The translations under genes were made by a program, and so were the position numbers. This document shows, piece after piece, positions 1-7,523 of a stretch of DNA of 64,000 nt (position 1 is the first letter of the stretch; each line of letters starts with the position of its first letter). The stretch comes from Natrinema versiforme JCM 10478 (GTDB lineage Archaea > Halobacteriota > Halobacteria > Halobacteriales > Natrialbaceae). The DNA is taken from the NCBI RefSeq assembly GCF_000337195.1, contig NZ_AOID01000062.1, positions 45,246 through 109,245 of the forward strand. Direction: 5' to 3'. The notes beneath the pieces were generated by a model that saw nothing but the letters and a program-made list of their open reading frames with translations, was not told the origin of the DNA and made no database searches.

Positions 1-1
1 G

Positions 2-79
2 CACCGATACAAGAGGCGGAATCGAACACCGCCTGAGGACCGCAAGTACGCCGAAATGGTCGTCGTTGAAGAATACTGA
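2..79 (+). CDS. C-terminal end of a gene entering from the left (partial, unrecognised)
   Basis: From base 2 a frame stays open for 25 codons and ends at TGA 77-79. The tail is rich in Arg/Lys and then acidic, ending VVVEEY. It is too short to assign. It may be the end of a transposase or any other gene cut by the window edge, or a chance frame. No start codon is visible because the window begins inside it. Confidence 0.3.
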   Translation, partial: HRYKRRNRTPPEDRKYAEMVVVEEY

Positions 80-480
80 GTACCCGGTGCGACTGACGAC
101 GTACTGTGATCGGTTTGACCCGCTCGCGGCTCGAGAACGGAGCGAACTGTCGAATTCGGTTGCGAGTAATCAGCGTGTACATCGGTTCAGTGGCTACTAT
201 CGCTCGAGAGCGGGATCCACCGAAGACTGTCGCCGCCCAACGCCGCGAGATCGGAGGTGAGCGGACACGCCGACCCCCGCCTTCTCGTTGGTTGGACGAG
301 CAAGCGACGCCAGCCGAGTGAGGGGCTATTCGGTTAGGCTAATTAGTTAGACTAGCCGATAGAAAGCGCCATACGAACCGTTCGATGCGCGGACTGTTGG
401 TTCCCGACCTCATTCGTCGGCCGCTCGGACAGAATGGTCAATCGGGGGTCAGGAATCCGCTACGCGAGGCGGCGAGCAAG
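80..480. other. Intergenic region with no convincing gene
   Basis: No frame here looks like a haloarchaeal gene; the two short overlapping forward frames have arginine-rich translations typical of non-coding GC-rich DNA. The only structured element is an AT-rich imperfect palindrome at 337-357, listed separately. Confidence 0.5.
337..357. promoter_or_regulatory. AT-rich imperfect palindrome, possible third TetR site
   Basis: The arms GGCTA and TAGCC flank an 11-base core containing TTAGTTAG. It shares the GGCTA..TTAGTTAG character of the operator at 490-507 but lies about 150 bases upstream of the zinc-ribbon gene. It could be an auxiliary operator; similarity to the other two sites is weaker. 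Confidence 0.3.
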
Positions 481-489
481 ACTTATACC

Positions 490-507
490 TGACTGGCTAG
501 TTAGTCA
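490..507. promoter_or_regulatory. Palindromic operator in the promoter of the zinc-ribbon membrane protein
   Basis: TGACTGGCTAGTTAGTCA has the form TGACT-NN-CTAG-NN-AGTCA, an 18-base inverted repeat. It lies between a TATA-like stretch at 481-487 (ACTTATA) and the ATG at 512, so a bound dimer would cover the expected transcription start. A near-identical site lies at 1803-1820. This suggests that one of the TetR proteins of this island represses both promoters. Confidence 0.6.
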
Positions 508-511
508 GTAC

Positions 512-952
512 ATGGGCCAGGCACTATCGCAGAAACGACCGTGGCTCGCGGCACTCCTCGCAGCACTCGTGACCGGGCTCGGCCACCTCTATCTCCGGCG
601 GTGGCGTCGCGCGATCGGATGGCTCGCCACGTCTTTCGTGACGACCGCACTATTCGTCGACCCGGCCGCATTCGACGCGTTCGTCGCCGGTAGCTGGGGC
701 CGTGAGACGCTGATCGCGATCGCGCCGATGTTCGTTGTCATCGGCTTCAGTATCGTCGACGCGTATCTCCTCGCTCGAGTCCAAACCGACGACACTGTCA
801 CCGACTCGAGCGACGGCACCGATGCGGACTCGGTCACGTGCCCCCACTGCGGGAACGACCTCGATCCCGACCTCGAGTTCTGTCACTGGTGTTCGAACTC
901 GGTTGCGGATACCGATCGCGACCGCTCGGACCCGATAGACGAGGGTCGCTGA
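512..952 (+). CDS. Small membrane protein with C-terminal zinc ribbon
   Basis: About 146 residues from the ATG at 512; this start is preferred over the upstream 434 start because the latter would place the TATA box and operator inside the gene. The N-terminal half has a tandem LAALLAAL-type hydrophobic segment, a second segment around residues 35-50 and a third around 70-90, so two or three membrane spans. After an acidic linker the C-terminus has a CPHCG...CHWC zinc ribbon, as in haloarchaeal zinc-ribbon membrane proteins of unknown role. It faces a TetR gene across a short gap and shares an operator sequence with the MATE operon, so it is probably part of the same stress or efflux regulon. 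Confidence 0.75.
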   Translation: MGQALSQKRPWLAALLAALVTGLGHLYLRRWRRAIGWLATSFVTTALFVDPAAFDAFVAGSWGRETLIAIAPMFVVIGFSIVDAYLLARVQTDDTVTDSSDGTDADSVTCPHCGNDLDPDLEFCHWCSNSVADTDRDRSDPIDEGR

Positions 953-1060
953 CAATCACTCGGTCAGCCGACGGAGGTCTCGTCGCAGTGGGGTCGCGTT
1001 TCGGTTCGTATCGGAACTGTCTCGAGGAGAGTCCCGCGGCTGTCATAAGCGAGGCCGCGA

Positions 1061-1660
1061 TTAGGCGTCGCGCACCAAGACGGCGGTGACGTACTCGTCG
1101 GCGGTTCGTCTGGCCGTTTCGAGCGGTTCCCCGTCGTCCAAGACGACCGCTCGCGTTCGGGCCCCGTCGACGATCGTCATGAGCGCCCGCGAGACGTGAT
1201 CGGCATCGACATCGGCGAAGACGCCCGCCTTGATTCCCTGCTCGATCACGGTCCGAAGCAGGTATCGAATGTACTCGTCGTTTTGCTGGAAGCGGTCGCT
1301 GAACGCGTCGTTGTAGGGGGCCTGACTCCGCATCTCTAGCATCGCGATCAGCAAGTCGTGGTGGTCTTCCGGGTCGATCAGCAGTTTGTCGAGCAGGAGG
1401 TCCAGCCGGTGTTCCGGATCGGTCGTTTCGACCTCGTGGATCGTGTCCTGAAATCGATCGAGGAGGTAGTCCAGAAACGCCGCGAGGAGGTCGTCTTTCG
1501 TCTCGTAGTGATAGTGGATCGCGGCGGTCGATTTGCCGTACTCGTCGGCGATCCGTTTGATCGTGAGCGCGGCGTACCCGTGTTTTCCCAGTGCCTGGTA
1601 GGTCGCACGCATGATCTCTTCGTTCGGATCCGAGGCGGGCCGTCCCGGCGAATCAGCCAT
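1061..1660 (-). CDS. TetR/AcrR family transcriptional regulator
   Basis: 199 residues from the ATG at 1660 (MADSPGRP); an upstream in-frame extension to 1729 lacks TetR-like sequence. The N-terminal HTH of the TetR family is clear: a helix with ATYQALGKHGYAALTIKRIA, the turn and the recognition helix ending in AIHYHYETKDDLL. The C-terminal half (about residues 70-199) is the helical ligand and dimer domain. It lies between the zinc-ribbon membrane protein and the second TetR/MATE unit, and is the only complete TetR here, so it is the best candidate for binding the TGACT-NN-CTAG-NN-AGTCA palindromes. The ligand is unknown. Confidence 0.9.
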   Translation of the reverse strand: MADSPGRPASDPNEEIMRATYQALGKHGYAALTIKRIADEYGKSTAAIHYHYETKDDLLAAFLDYLLDRFQDTIHEVETTDPEHRLDLLLDKLLIDPEDHHDLLIAMLEMRSQAPYNDAFSDRFQQNDEYIRYLLRTVIEQGIKAGVFADVDADHVSRALMTIVDGARTRAVVLDDGEPLETARRTADEYVTAVLVRDA

Positions 1661-1802
1661 TGCATCCCACCTTCGTTGTGGGGCGGATAATAGTTGTGAC
1701 CCGCTCGTAGCCAGACGGGATGTTACCATCCGATTAGTCTACTTTCAGACGAACGGGGCTAACGAACCGAGAACGCTGATTCGGTAGCCTTCCAAAGATT
1801 TT

Positions 1803-1820
1803 TGACTGACTAGTTAGTAA
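1803..1820. promoter_or_regulatory. Palindromic operator upstream of the TetR-stub/MATE operon
   Basis: TGACTGACTAGTTAGTAA matches the site at 490-507 in 15 of 18 positions, including the whole TGACT, CTAG and AGT core. It lies 16 bases before the ATG at 1837 and just after an AT-rich AAAGATTTTT stretch that could serve as the TATA box. Its position fits a repressor operator that blocks transcription of the MATE operon. Confidence 0.6.
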
Positions 1821-1836
1821 GTTCGATATCGATCGT

Positions 1837-2055
1837 ATGGACGACCCAACTACTGCGATTCTGAACACAGCGTATCAGGCCCTCTGTACGCATGGGTCCG
1901 CCGCGCTCACGGTCCGAGATATCGCCGCCGAATCGTCGATGAGCAAGGCGTCGAACCACTACCACTACGTCGGCAAAGACGATCCGTTCGTCGCGTTACT
2001 CGACTCTATCGAGACGGACCTGCTGGCCGAACCGGCGGCGGAGGGACGACAGTGA
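1837..2055 (+). CDS. TetR-type HTH stub without ligand domain
   Basis: 72 residues, only the DNA-binding third of a TetR protein (AYQALCTHGSAALTVRDIA ... NHYHYVGKDD). It resembles the N-terminus of the full TetR at 1061-1660 but ends about residue 72, where a normal family member continues for another 110-130 residues. Its stop codon overlaps the GTG start of the MATE gene (GTGA, 2052-2055), so the two are translationally coupled. It could be a truncated repressor left by a deletion, or a small protein that competes for the shared operator. Dimer contacts normally come from the missing domain, so independent function is uncertain. Confidence 0.6.
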   Translation: MDDPTTAILNTAYQALCTHGSAALTVRDIAAESSMSKASNHYHYVGKDDPFVALLDSIETDLLAEPAAEGRQ

Positions 2056-3524
2056 GCGACAGTCGCGGTCGTCTCGGGTCCCTGTTCAAGGGACGCGAGG
2101 AGTTCGATCTCACGGCCGGCGACATCGGAAAACCGCTCTTTTTCCTGTCGATGCCGATCGTCGTCACGAACCTCTTTCAGACGGCCTACAACCTCGCGGA
2201 TACGTTCTGGCTTGGCCAGTACAGTACCGACGCGCTGGCGGCGATCAGTTTCGCGTTCCCGATGGTGTTCCTCCTCATCTCGCTCGGGATGGGGATCTCG
2301 GTCGCCGGCAGCGTCCTCGTCGCCCAGTACACCGGCGCTGGGGAAGAACGGGAAGCCGAGTACGCCGCCTCACAGACGGTCATCTTCGCCGGCATCGCCT
2401 CGGTCGTTCTCGGAGTCGTCGGCTACGCATTCGTCGAGGAGTTCCTGGGAGTCATGGGTGCCTCCGCCGACGTGTTGCCGATGGCGACGAGTTACATGGA
2501 GGTCATCTCGCTGGGGCTGCTGTTCATGTTCGGCTTTGCGGTCTTCATCGCGCTCATGCGGGGCTACGGCGATACGATCACGCCGATGCTCGTGATGTTC
2601 GGCTCGGTGGTTCTCAATATCATCATCGACCCGTTCCTGATATTCGGGTGGACGGTCGTCGAGAACGCACCGCTCGTGGGCACGGTCAGCTTCCCCGAGC
2701 TCGGAATCGAAGGGGCTGCGATAGCGACGGTGTTCTCCCGTGCGCTGGCGCTGGTCGTCGGCCTCGCGATCATGTTCCGTGGTACCCGTGGCGTGCAGAT
2801 CAACCTCCGAGATATGGTGCCCAATCTCGGCTATCTCCGCCGTCTCGCTCGAATCGGGGTCCCGGCCTCCATCGAGGGGACCGGCCGGGCGCTGTCGATG
2901 AACCTGCTGTTGTTCATCGTCGCGCTCTTTCCGGACACGGTCGTCGCCGCGTACGGAATCGGGACGCGTGTCTTCTCAGTCGTTTTCCTCCCCGCGATCG
3001 CGGTCGCCCGCGGCGTCGAGACGATGACCGGACAGAACATCGGTGCGAACAAACCCGAGCGAGCGGAACAGGCAGCAGCGCTCGCGGCGAAAACGCTCTT
3101 CGGCGTCCTCACGGGCGCGGGCGTTCTCGTCTGGTTCCTCGCCGCGCCGATTGCGGACGTGTTCACGACCGACCCCGCCGTCGTCGATATCTCCGCGACG
3201 TTCCTGCGTTACGTCGCGTTGACGTTCGGATTCATCGGGATCATGCGAGCCTACACGGGGAGCTTCCGCGGTGCCGGAAAAACGCTTACCGCGGCGGCGA
3301 TCTCCGTGCTAATGCTTGGTGTCATCCGCTTCCCGATCGCGTGGCTATCCGCCGGTTCAATCGGCGAAACCGGCATCTGGCTGTCCTTCGCCGTCTCGAA
3401 CGTCGCCGGCGCAGCGATCGCCTACGCGTGGTATCAGCGAGGCACGTGGCGCGAGAGCGATCTGACCGAATCCGCCGTCGACGTCGACGACACCAGCATC
3501 GACGTTTCGACAACCCATGACTGA
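2052..3524 (+). CDS. MATE family multidrug/Na+ efflux transporter
   Basis: 490 residues, near the usual MATE length, starting with a GTG that overlaps the upstream stop codon. The sequence begins with a short polar arm, then FFLSMPIVVTNLFQTAYNLADTFWLG, the typical first MATE helix with its NxxD/FW motif, and continues with about twelve membrane segments in two related halves; the second half begins near residue 265 (RIGVPASIEGTGRALSMNLL). Such proteins expel cationic drugs or metabolites using Na+ or H+ gradients across the cell membrane. It lies in an operon with the TetR stub and a prenyl-synthase-like gene, under the palindromic operator at 1803-1820. The acidic C-terminal tail is usual for haloarchaea. 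Confidence 0.93.
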   Translation: MSDSRGRLGSLFKGREEFDLTAGDIGKPLFFLSMPIVVTNLFQTAYNLADTFWLGQYSTDALAAISFAFPMVFLLISLGMGISVAGSVLVAQYTGAGEEREAEYAASQTVIFAGIASVVLGVVGYAFVEEFLGVMGASADVLPMATSYMEVISLGLLFMFGFAVFIALMRGYGDTITPMLVMFGSVVLNIIIDPFLIFGWTVVENAPLVGTVSFPELGIEGAAIATVFSRALALVVGLAIMFRGTRGVQINLRDMVPNLGYLRRLARIGVPASIEGTGRALSMNLLLFIVALFPDTVVAAYGIGTRVFSVVFLPAIAVARGVETMTGQNIGANKPERAEQAAALAAKTLFGVLTGAGVLVWFLAAPIADVFTTDPAVVDISATFLRYVALTFGFIGIMRAYTGSFRGAGKTLTAAAISVLMLGVIRFPIAWLSAGSIGETGIWLSFAVSNVAGAAIAYAWYQRGTWRESDLTESAVDVDDTSIDVSTTHD

Positions 3525-4344
3525 CATGACTCGAAACGAGACGCTAGCCGACCGACGACTCGAGATCGACCGTCGACTCGAGGAGGCACTCGAGCCGGTC
3601 GAGCACAATCGGTTCGGCCCTGCCCGGACGTCGATTACGGAACGCGACGACAGGCGGTACGGCCAATTGGTGGCGCAGGTTCACGACTCGATCGCGGCGA
3701 CACCGAATCGCGAGACCGTGTTGTCCGCGGCGACGGCGATCGAACTGTTCCGCGGGTACGCCCGGCTCCGGGCGCAATTGCTCTGTCGTCTCGGCGACGA
3801 GGACGCCTCGGTGCAGTGGGACGTGACGAGCGCGCTGTTGGCCTCCGACTACCTCTACACAACCGCGTACTCGACGCTCGGAAGCCTCGAGGACGACCGT
3901 ATCGGGTCATGTTTCGAAACGCTTGCGTCCGCCTCGGCCTCGATTATCGACGCATTGGGGACTGCCAAGAGCGAGTCGACGGGGCCGGCGACGGACTACT
4001 GTTCGCTGATCGACGAGACGGCTGGCTCACTCGGCCGCGGATCGGCCCGTATCGGTGCGACGCTTGCGGACATCGACGAGCAGTACAGCGAACACGTCGC
4101 GACAGTGGGCCACGGGTTCGGAACAGTCAGTCGAATACAGTTCGTCCTCGCGTCCGACGCCGGCGCTCTCCAACCGGGTTCATCGTCACCCACGGTACGA
4201 CGACTCCGGCGGCACGCGACGCGGCGTCTGACCGAGGTCGAGCGGGCCCTCGACGAACTGTCGCCCGTCGCCGATGTCGCCCCCTTGCGAGCCTTCGTGA
4301 GGGAGGCTGCGCCGGACCGTCTGCCTAAACAATGTCGAGACTGA
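3517..4344 (+). CDS. Polyprenyl-synthetase-like protein lacking aspartate-rich motifs (probable pseudoenzyme)
   Basis: About 272-275 residues, start at 3517 or 3526, overlapping the MATE gene end by 8 bases. It is all-helical in composition, and a segment near residues 75-120 (AATAIELFRGYARLRAQLLCRL ... ALLASDYLYTTAYSTL) resembles the helices of isoprenyl diphosphate synthases, where haloarchaeal homologues read ALLAGDYL. The two DDxxD motifs that bind Mg-diphosphate are not present, so catalysis is unlikely. Coupling to MATE suggests a role tied to membrane efflux or lipid sensing, but that is inference. The family assignment is tentative. Confidence 0.5.
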   Translation: MTDMTRNETLADRRLEIDRRLEEALEPVEHNRFGPARTSITERDDRRYGQLVAQVHDSIAATPNRETVLSAATAIELFRGYARLRAQLLCRLGDEDASVQWDVTSALLASDYLYTTAYSTLGSLEDDRIGSCFETLASASASIIDALGTAKSESTGPATDYCSLIDETAGSLGRGSARIGATLADIDEQYSEHVATVGHGFGTVSRIQFVLASDAGALQPGSSSPTVRRLRRHATRRLTEVERALDELSPVADVAPLRAFVREAAPDRLPKQCRD

Positions 4345-5200
4345 CTCGAATCGAGGTCCTGCCCGCTCGTGATAACAGGACGCCGAGGCAGTTCACAGAC
4401 GACTCAGGCCGTTTCCGACTGCTCTCCCCTCGAGCGACGATCGGTCTCAGTGAGCCACTCCCCCTCCGAAAGCTGATCCGCGATGTCGGTCAGCTGGCCG
4501 GGTAGGCAGTCGGTTCACTTTTTCACAGACCGAACCGCACGCAGTCACAGCACCGGTATACTGTGCCGACCATACTACCGAAGACACGTTCTACTGGGGA
4601 TCTCTCGAGCTATCGATAAATAGAGAGGTATACAGAAGTATACTAAATCCTAGTTTTCTATCGGATCCTGGAATCCACGTTTCGCGAATCGAAGTCGATG
4701 GCGACGATCTCCGGCGATGAATTTCGGAACGGAACCGACGAGAGACACGCCGCTTTGACGTTCCGCGCCGTGACCGTGTGTAGAACCACGAACGAAAACC
4801 GCAACGACGCCGAGTAAGGGGAATAGGCAGCGATTAGTTGCATTGCCGATCGGCTGTATGTGATCACTAGCGGTCAGCAGCGTAGCAGGCCACCGAATCG
4901 TCGGCCGGAACGCATCTGTGTGGGTTCCGTCTCCAGCCTGTCGGTTTACGTTCCTGTCGTACTCTGGGAGCATCGACTGCACCAGACCGATCGGAATCTC
5001 TCTGGAAACCAATCACTATTTGAGATTGGTAACTTCTGTATTGTGGGATGTCGATACGCAGTCACCTTGAGAAGGTCACGCACAGACAGCCGACCGAACC
5101 GGGTCTCTCGAGTCGGCGGTCGGTGCTTGCCGGCGACAGCGAAGATTTGGCCGCCCGGTTTCGATCGCGCCGAACAGCGTTCGGTGCCGCCCGAGCGCTC
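4345..5200. other. Gene-poor region with a possible gene tail
   Basis: No complete gene is supported. On the minus strand a 36-codon open stretch ending at the stop 4404-4406 reads like a real C-terminus (PGQLTDIADQLSEGEWLTE) and may be a relic of a deleted gene. Around 4615-4660 the sequence becomes AT-rich. Longer frames in 4650-5560 give arginine/serine-rich translations on both strands and are not believed. Confidence 0.4.
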
Positions 5201-5713
5201 TCAGCCGTCCAACGGCGACTCGGTGCCGCGGACGCTGTCGACGATTACGTCGCCGTCAGGCCGAGACGCGATCCAGAACAGTTTGTGGGCGGTGACCGCC
5301 TGCTCGAATTGCACGTCCGGCGTGGACCCCACGGCGATCTTCCGGAGCGTCCACTTGAATAGCGCGTTTTCGGCCTTCTCGCGGACCTGCTCGTCGGTGA
5401 GTTCGGACGGAACGACGAGGACGTCGTCGACGGTTCTCGAGACGGTCTCGGGGACCACGTCGGCCCGCACGGCGAGTCGACGAGCGCGGTCGACGCTGAC
5501 GACGTACTCGAGGTCTCAGTCCGCGATTATTGGTCGGTTGACCGTCACGACCGTGTCGTAGACGCGGTATGGATACGCGACCGCGCCGACGCGGCCGGTC
5601 GAGTCAACATCTTCGCGTGCTACTGTCGGCTCGATGACGGTCAGGTTCGAACGCTACCGGGTCTGTCCCGTGATGTCGGCGGTCTCGGCCTGCTGCCGAC
5701 GCGTTTCGCTCAT
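5201..5713 (-). pseudogene. Haloarchaeal hypothetical gene inactivated by two in-frame stops
   Basis: Reading from an ATG at 5713 (MSETRRQQAE) the same frame runs 171 codons to the stop at 5201. It is interrupted only by TAG at 5654-5656 (codon 20) and TGA at 5516-5518 (codon 66). The text between the stops is coherent and protein-like (GAVAYPYRVYDTVVTVNRPI, then LEYVVSVDRARRLAVRADVV and FKWTLRKIAVG), so no frameshift is needed. The function is not recognised. The TnpB element begins immediately upstream of the start codon and would have removed the promoter, which may explain the decay. Confidence 0.65.
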
Positions 5714-5852
5714 TATAAAGAGCAAGGAGAATACCCGCGCCTTTAGGCGCGGGATGAATCCGACATTCTGAGCGACAACCCACCGACGACACTCCAGCCA
5801 GATATTCAACGCCCAGTCGTGTGTTTTAATAGGTCTCTTCTCATAACTAGTT

Positions 5853-7124
5853 ATGGACCACAGACAGATGCTGGAGACGACCCGTACCTACGTCGCACGC
5901 ATCACGAATCACGAACAGGTTCGTGACGACCTTGACCAGTGTGGGTTCTCCGCATCCAAACTGTGGAACGTCGGTCGCTACTACATCCAAGGTCGGTGGG
6001 ACGACGACGACGAGATTCCCGACGAGGCCGAACTGAAATCGGAGTTGAAAGACCACGAACGCTATAGTGACCTGCATTCTCAGTCAAGTCAGCGAGTTCT
6101 CGAAGAACTTGCTGAGGCGTTTATCGGCTGGTACAACTCCGACGACGGTAACAACCCACCGGGCTACCGGAAACGTGGCGACGCCCACCCGCGTTCCACC
6201 GTCACGTGGAAGAAACGGGCTATCAAGCACGACGATAAGCACGGCCAACTCCGCCTCTCGAAAGGGTTCAACTTGAAAGAGAGTCGGTCTGACTTCATCC
6301 TCGCGGAGTACGAAACCCGCCCCGACGTAGAAGTCGAGAATGTCCAGCAGGTGCGTGCCGTCTGGAACGGAGACGAGTGGGAACTGCATCTCGTCTGCAA
6401 GAAAGAGATTCCAGTCGAAGACGCACCCGGCGACAAGACAGCGGGTATCGACCTCGGTATCACGAACTACCTCGCCATCGACTACGAAGACGGCCCTTCG
6501 GAGTTGTATCCGGGGAACGTGCTGAAAGAGGACAAGCACTACTTCACCCGCGAGGAGTACCAGACCGAAGGTGAGAACGGGCCGTCAAAACGTGCGCGGA
6601 AAGCCCGACAGAAACTCTCCCGACGCAAAGACCACTTCCTCCATACCCTCTCGAAACACATCGTTCAGCGGTGTGTCGAAGAAGGCGTAGAAGAGATCGC
6701 GGTTGGTGACCTCAGCGATATTCGTGAGGATGACAACGGTGACTCACGGAACTGGGGCCAGTCGAGGAACAAGAAACTCCACGGATGGGAGTTCGACCGA
6801 TTCGCTCGCCTTCTCGAATACAAGACCGAGGAACATGGCATCCTCGTTGACCGCGTAGACGAGGAGAACACGAGCAAGACGTGTTCGTGTTGCGGGCAGA
6901 TTCGTGACTCAAATCGCGTGGAGCGCGGTCTGTACGTCTGTTCGTCGTGCGGGGCGACGATGAACGCAGATGTGAACGGTGCGGTGAACATTCGCAGAAA
7001 GATAACTCAAAGTCTCCCGACAGGGGATATGAGTAACGGCTGGTTGGCACAGCCCGGAGTCTTCCTGTTCGACCGCGAGAGCGGGTCGTTCAAAACGAGA
7101 GAGCAGGGAGTCTGCAAACCGTAA
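5853..7124 (+). CDS. tnpB: TnpB, RNA-guided nuclease family protein (IS1341 type)
   Basis: 423 residues, the usual haloarchaeal TnpB length. RuvC-I is visible as AGIDLGITN (Asp200), RuvC-III as NADVNGAVNI (Asp373), and the zinc finger as CSCC (344-347) with CSSC (363-366). RuvC-II should read hydrophobic-E-D-L, but here it reads IAVGDLSD, with Gly285 at the place of the catalytic Glu. TnpB proteins cut DNA next to a short motif, guided by an RNA made from the right end of their own element, which helps the element persist. The RuvC-II substitution means that this copy is either nuclease-dead or uses a displaced acidic residue. The gene is intact and starts about 135 bases inside the left end. 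Confidence 0.92.
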   Translation: MDHRQMLETTRTYVARITNHEQVRDDLDQCGFSASKLWNVGRYYIQGRWDDDDEIPDEAELKSELKDHERYSDLHSQSSQRVLEELAEAFIGWYNSDDGNNPPGYRKRGDAHPRSTVTWKKRAIKHDDKHGQLRLSKGFNLKESRSDFILAEYETRPDVEVENVQQVRAVWNGDEWELHLVCKKEIPVEDAPGDKTAGIDLGITNYLAIDYEDGPSELYPGNVLKEDKHYFTREEYQTEGENGPSKRARKARQKLSRRKDHFLHTLSKHIVQRCVEEGVEEIAVGDLSDIREDDNGDSRNWGQSRNKKLHGWEFDRFARLLEYKTEEHGILVDRVDEENTSKTCSCCGQIRDSNRVERGLYVCSSCGATMNADVNGAVNIRRKITQSLPTGDMSNGWLAQPGVFLFDRESGSFKTREQGVCKP

Positions 7125-7173
7125 TATCCCAACGCTTGGGATTCCTCCGCCTTCAGACGGAGGAGGATGTCAA
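7030..7173 (+). ncRNA. Predicted omega/reRNA (sense-overlapping RNA) at the right end of the TnpB element
   Basis: In IS200/IS605 elements the guide RNA overlaps the 3' end of tnpB and ends at the element boundary, and haloarchaeal IS1341 elements are known to make such sense-overlapping transcripts. Here the 3' end of tnpB is followed by two strong hairpins (7127-7141, 7143-7164), the expected scaffold. The guide would start at about 7174 with the flanking symporter sequence. The 5' end of the RNA cannot be set from sequence. Confidence 0.5.
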
Positions 7174-7508
7174 TCCTCACCCGAGTTCCAGTAATTGCTC
7201 TCTTCGACGTGGGCGCGAATGGTGTCCGTTTCCGTCACGGCTTTCGGATCGACATCGCGACCGCCGTCGGTCACGTACTCGGGCGTCCCGGTCGGATCGT
7301 CGCTGCTCGAGAGCGCCGAGAGCGGCTTGTTGAACGACTCGAAGTGGTCGTCGACGCCCTCCGGTGGCTTCGTCAGCAGTGAGACGACGATGAGCGTCGT
7401 CGTCGAGAGGATGAACGCGGGGAAGAGCCCGTAAACGGCGTCAACATAGGTGGCCCGCTCCGGTGAGGTGGGCTCCCCATCACAGTAGATAGTAGCACTG
7501 TTTTTCAT
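7170..7508 (-). pseudogene. C-terminal fragment of a sodium/solute symporter (SSS family)
   Basis: About 112 codons are open, but only the part from roughly VYGLFPAFILSTTTLIVVSLL onward resembles an SSS (PutP-like) symporter: the last membrane helix followed by the LLTKPPEGVDDHFESF cytoplasmic tail typical of these transporters. The eleven or more preceding helices are missing, and the first residues (MKNSATIYCDGE) look fortuitous. The stop codon lies at the right edge of the TnpB element. The gene was probably truncated at its 5' end by a deletion between it and the EamA gene. Its location in a proline-catabolism region fits a former proline symporter. Confidence 0.7.
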
Positions 7509-7523
7509 CCAGAATTGTACATA

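Larger units (their letters stand above)
5717..7173 (+). mobile_element. IS1341-type (IS200/IS605 family) element with tnpB only
   Basis: The left end carries a subterminal hairpin at about 5735-5754 (CCCGCGCC ttta GGCGCGGG). The right end has two hairpins just after the tnpB stop: TCCCAA-cgc-TTGGGA at 7127-7141 and TCCTCCG...CGGAGGA at 7143-7164, then GGATGTCAA ending about 7173. No tnpA is present, as is usual for IS1341-type elements, so movement would need a transposase in trans. The left boundary is inferred from the preceding TTAT and is good to a few bases only. The element abuts the start codon of the pseudogene on the left and the tail of a symporter gene on the right. Confidence 0.75.

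Noticed and set aside
4860..5561. 233-codon plus-strand frame
   Set aside because: Antisense to the pseudogene at 5201-5713 over half its length; Ser/Arg/Thr-rich without domain.
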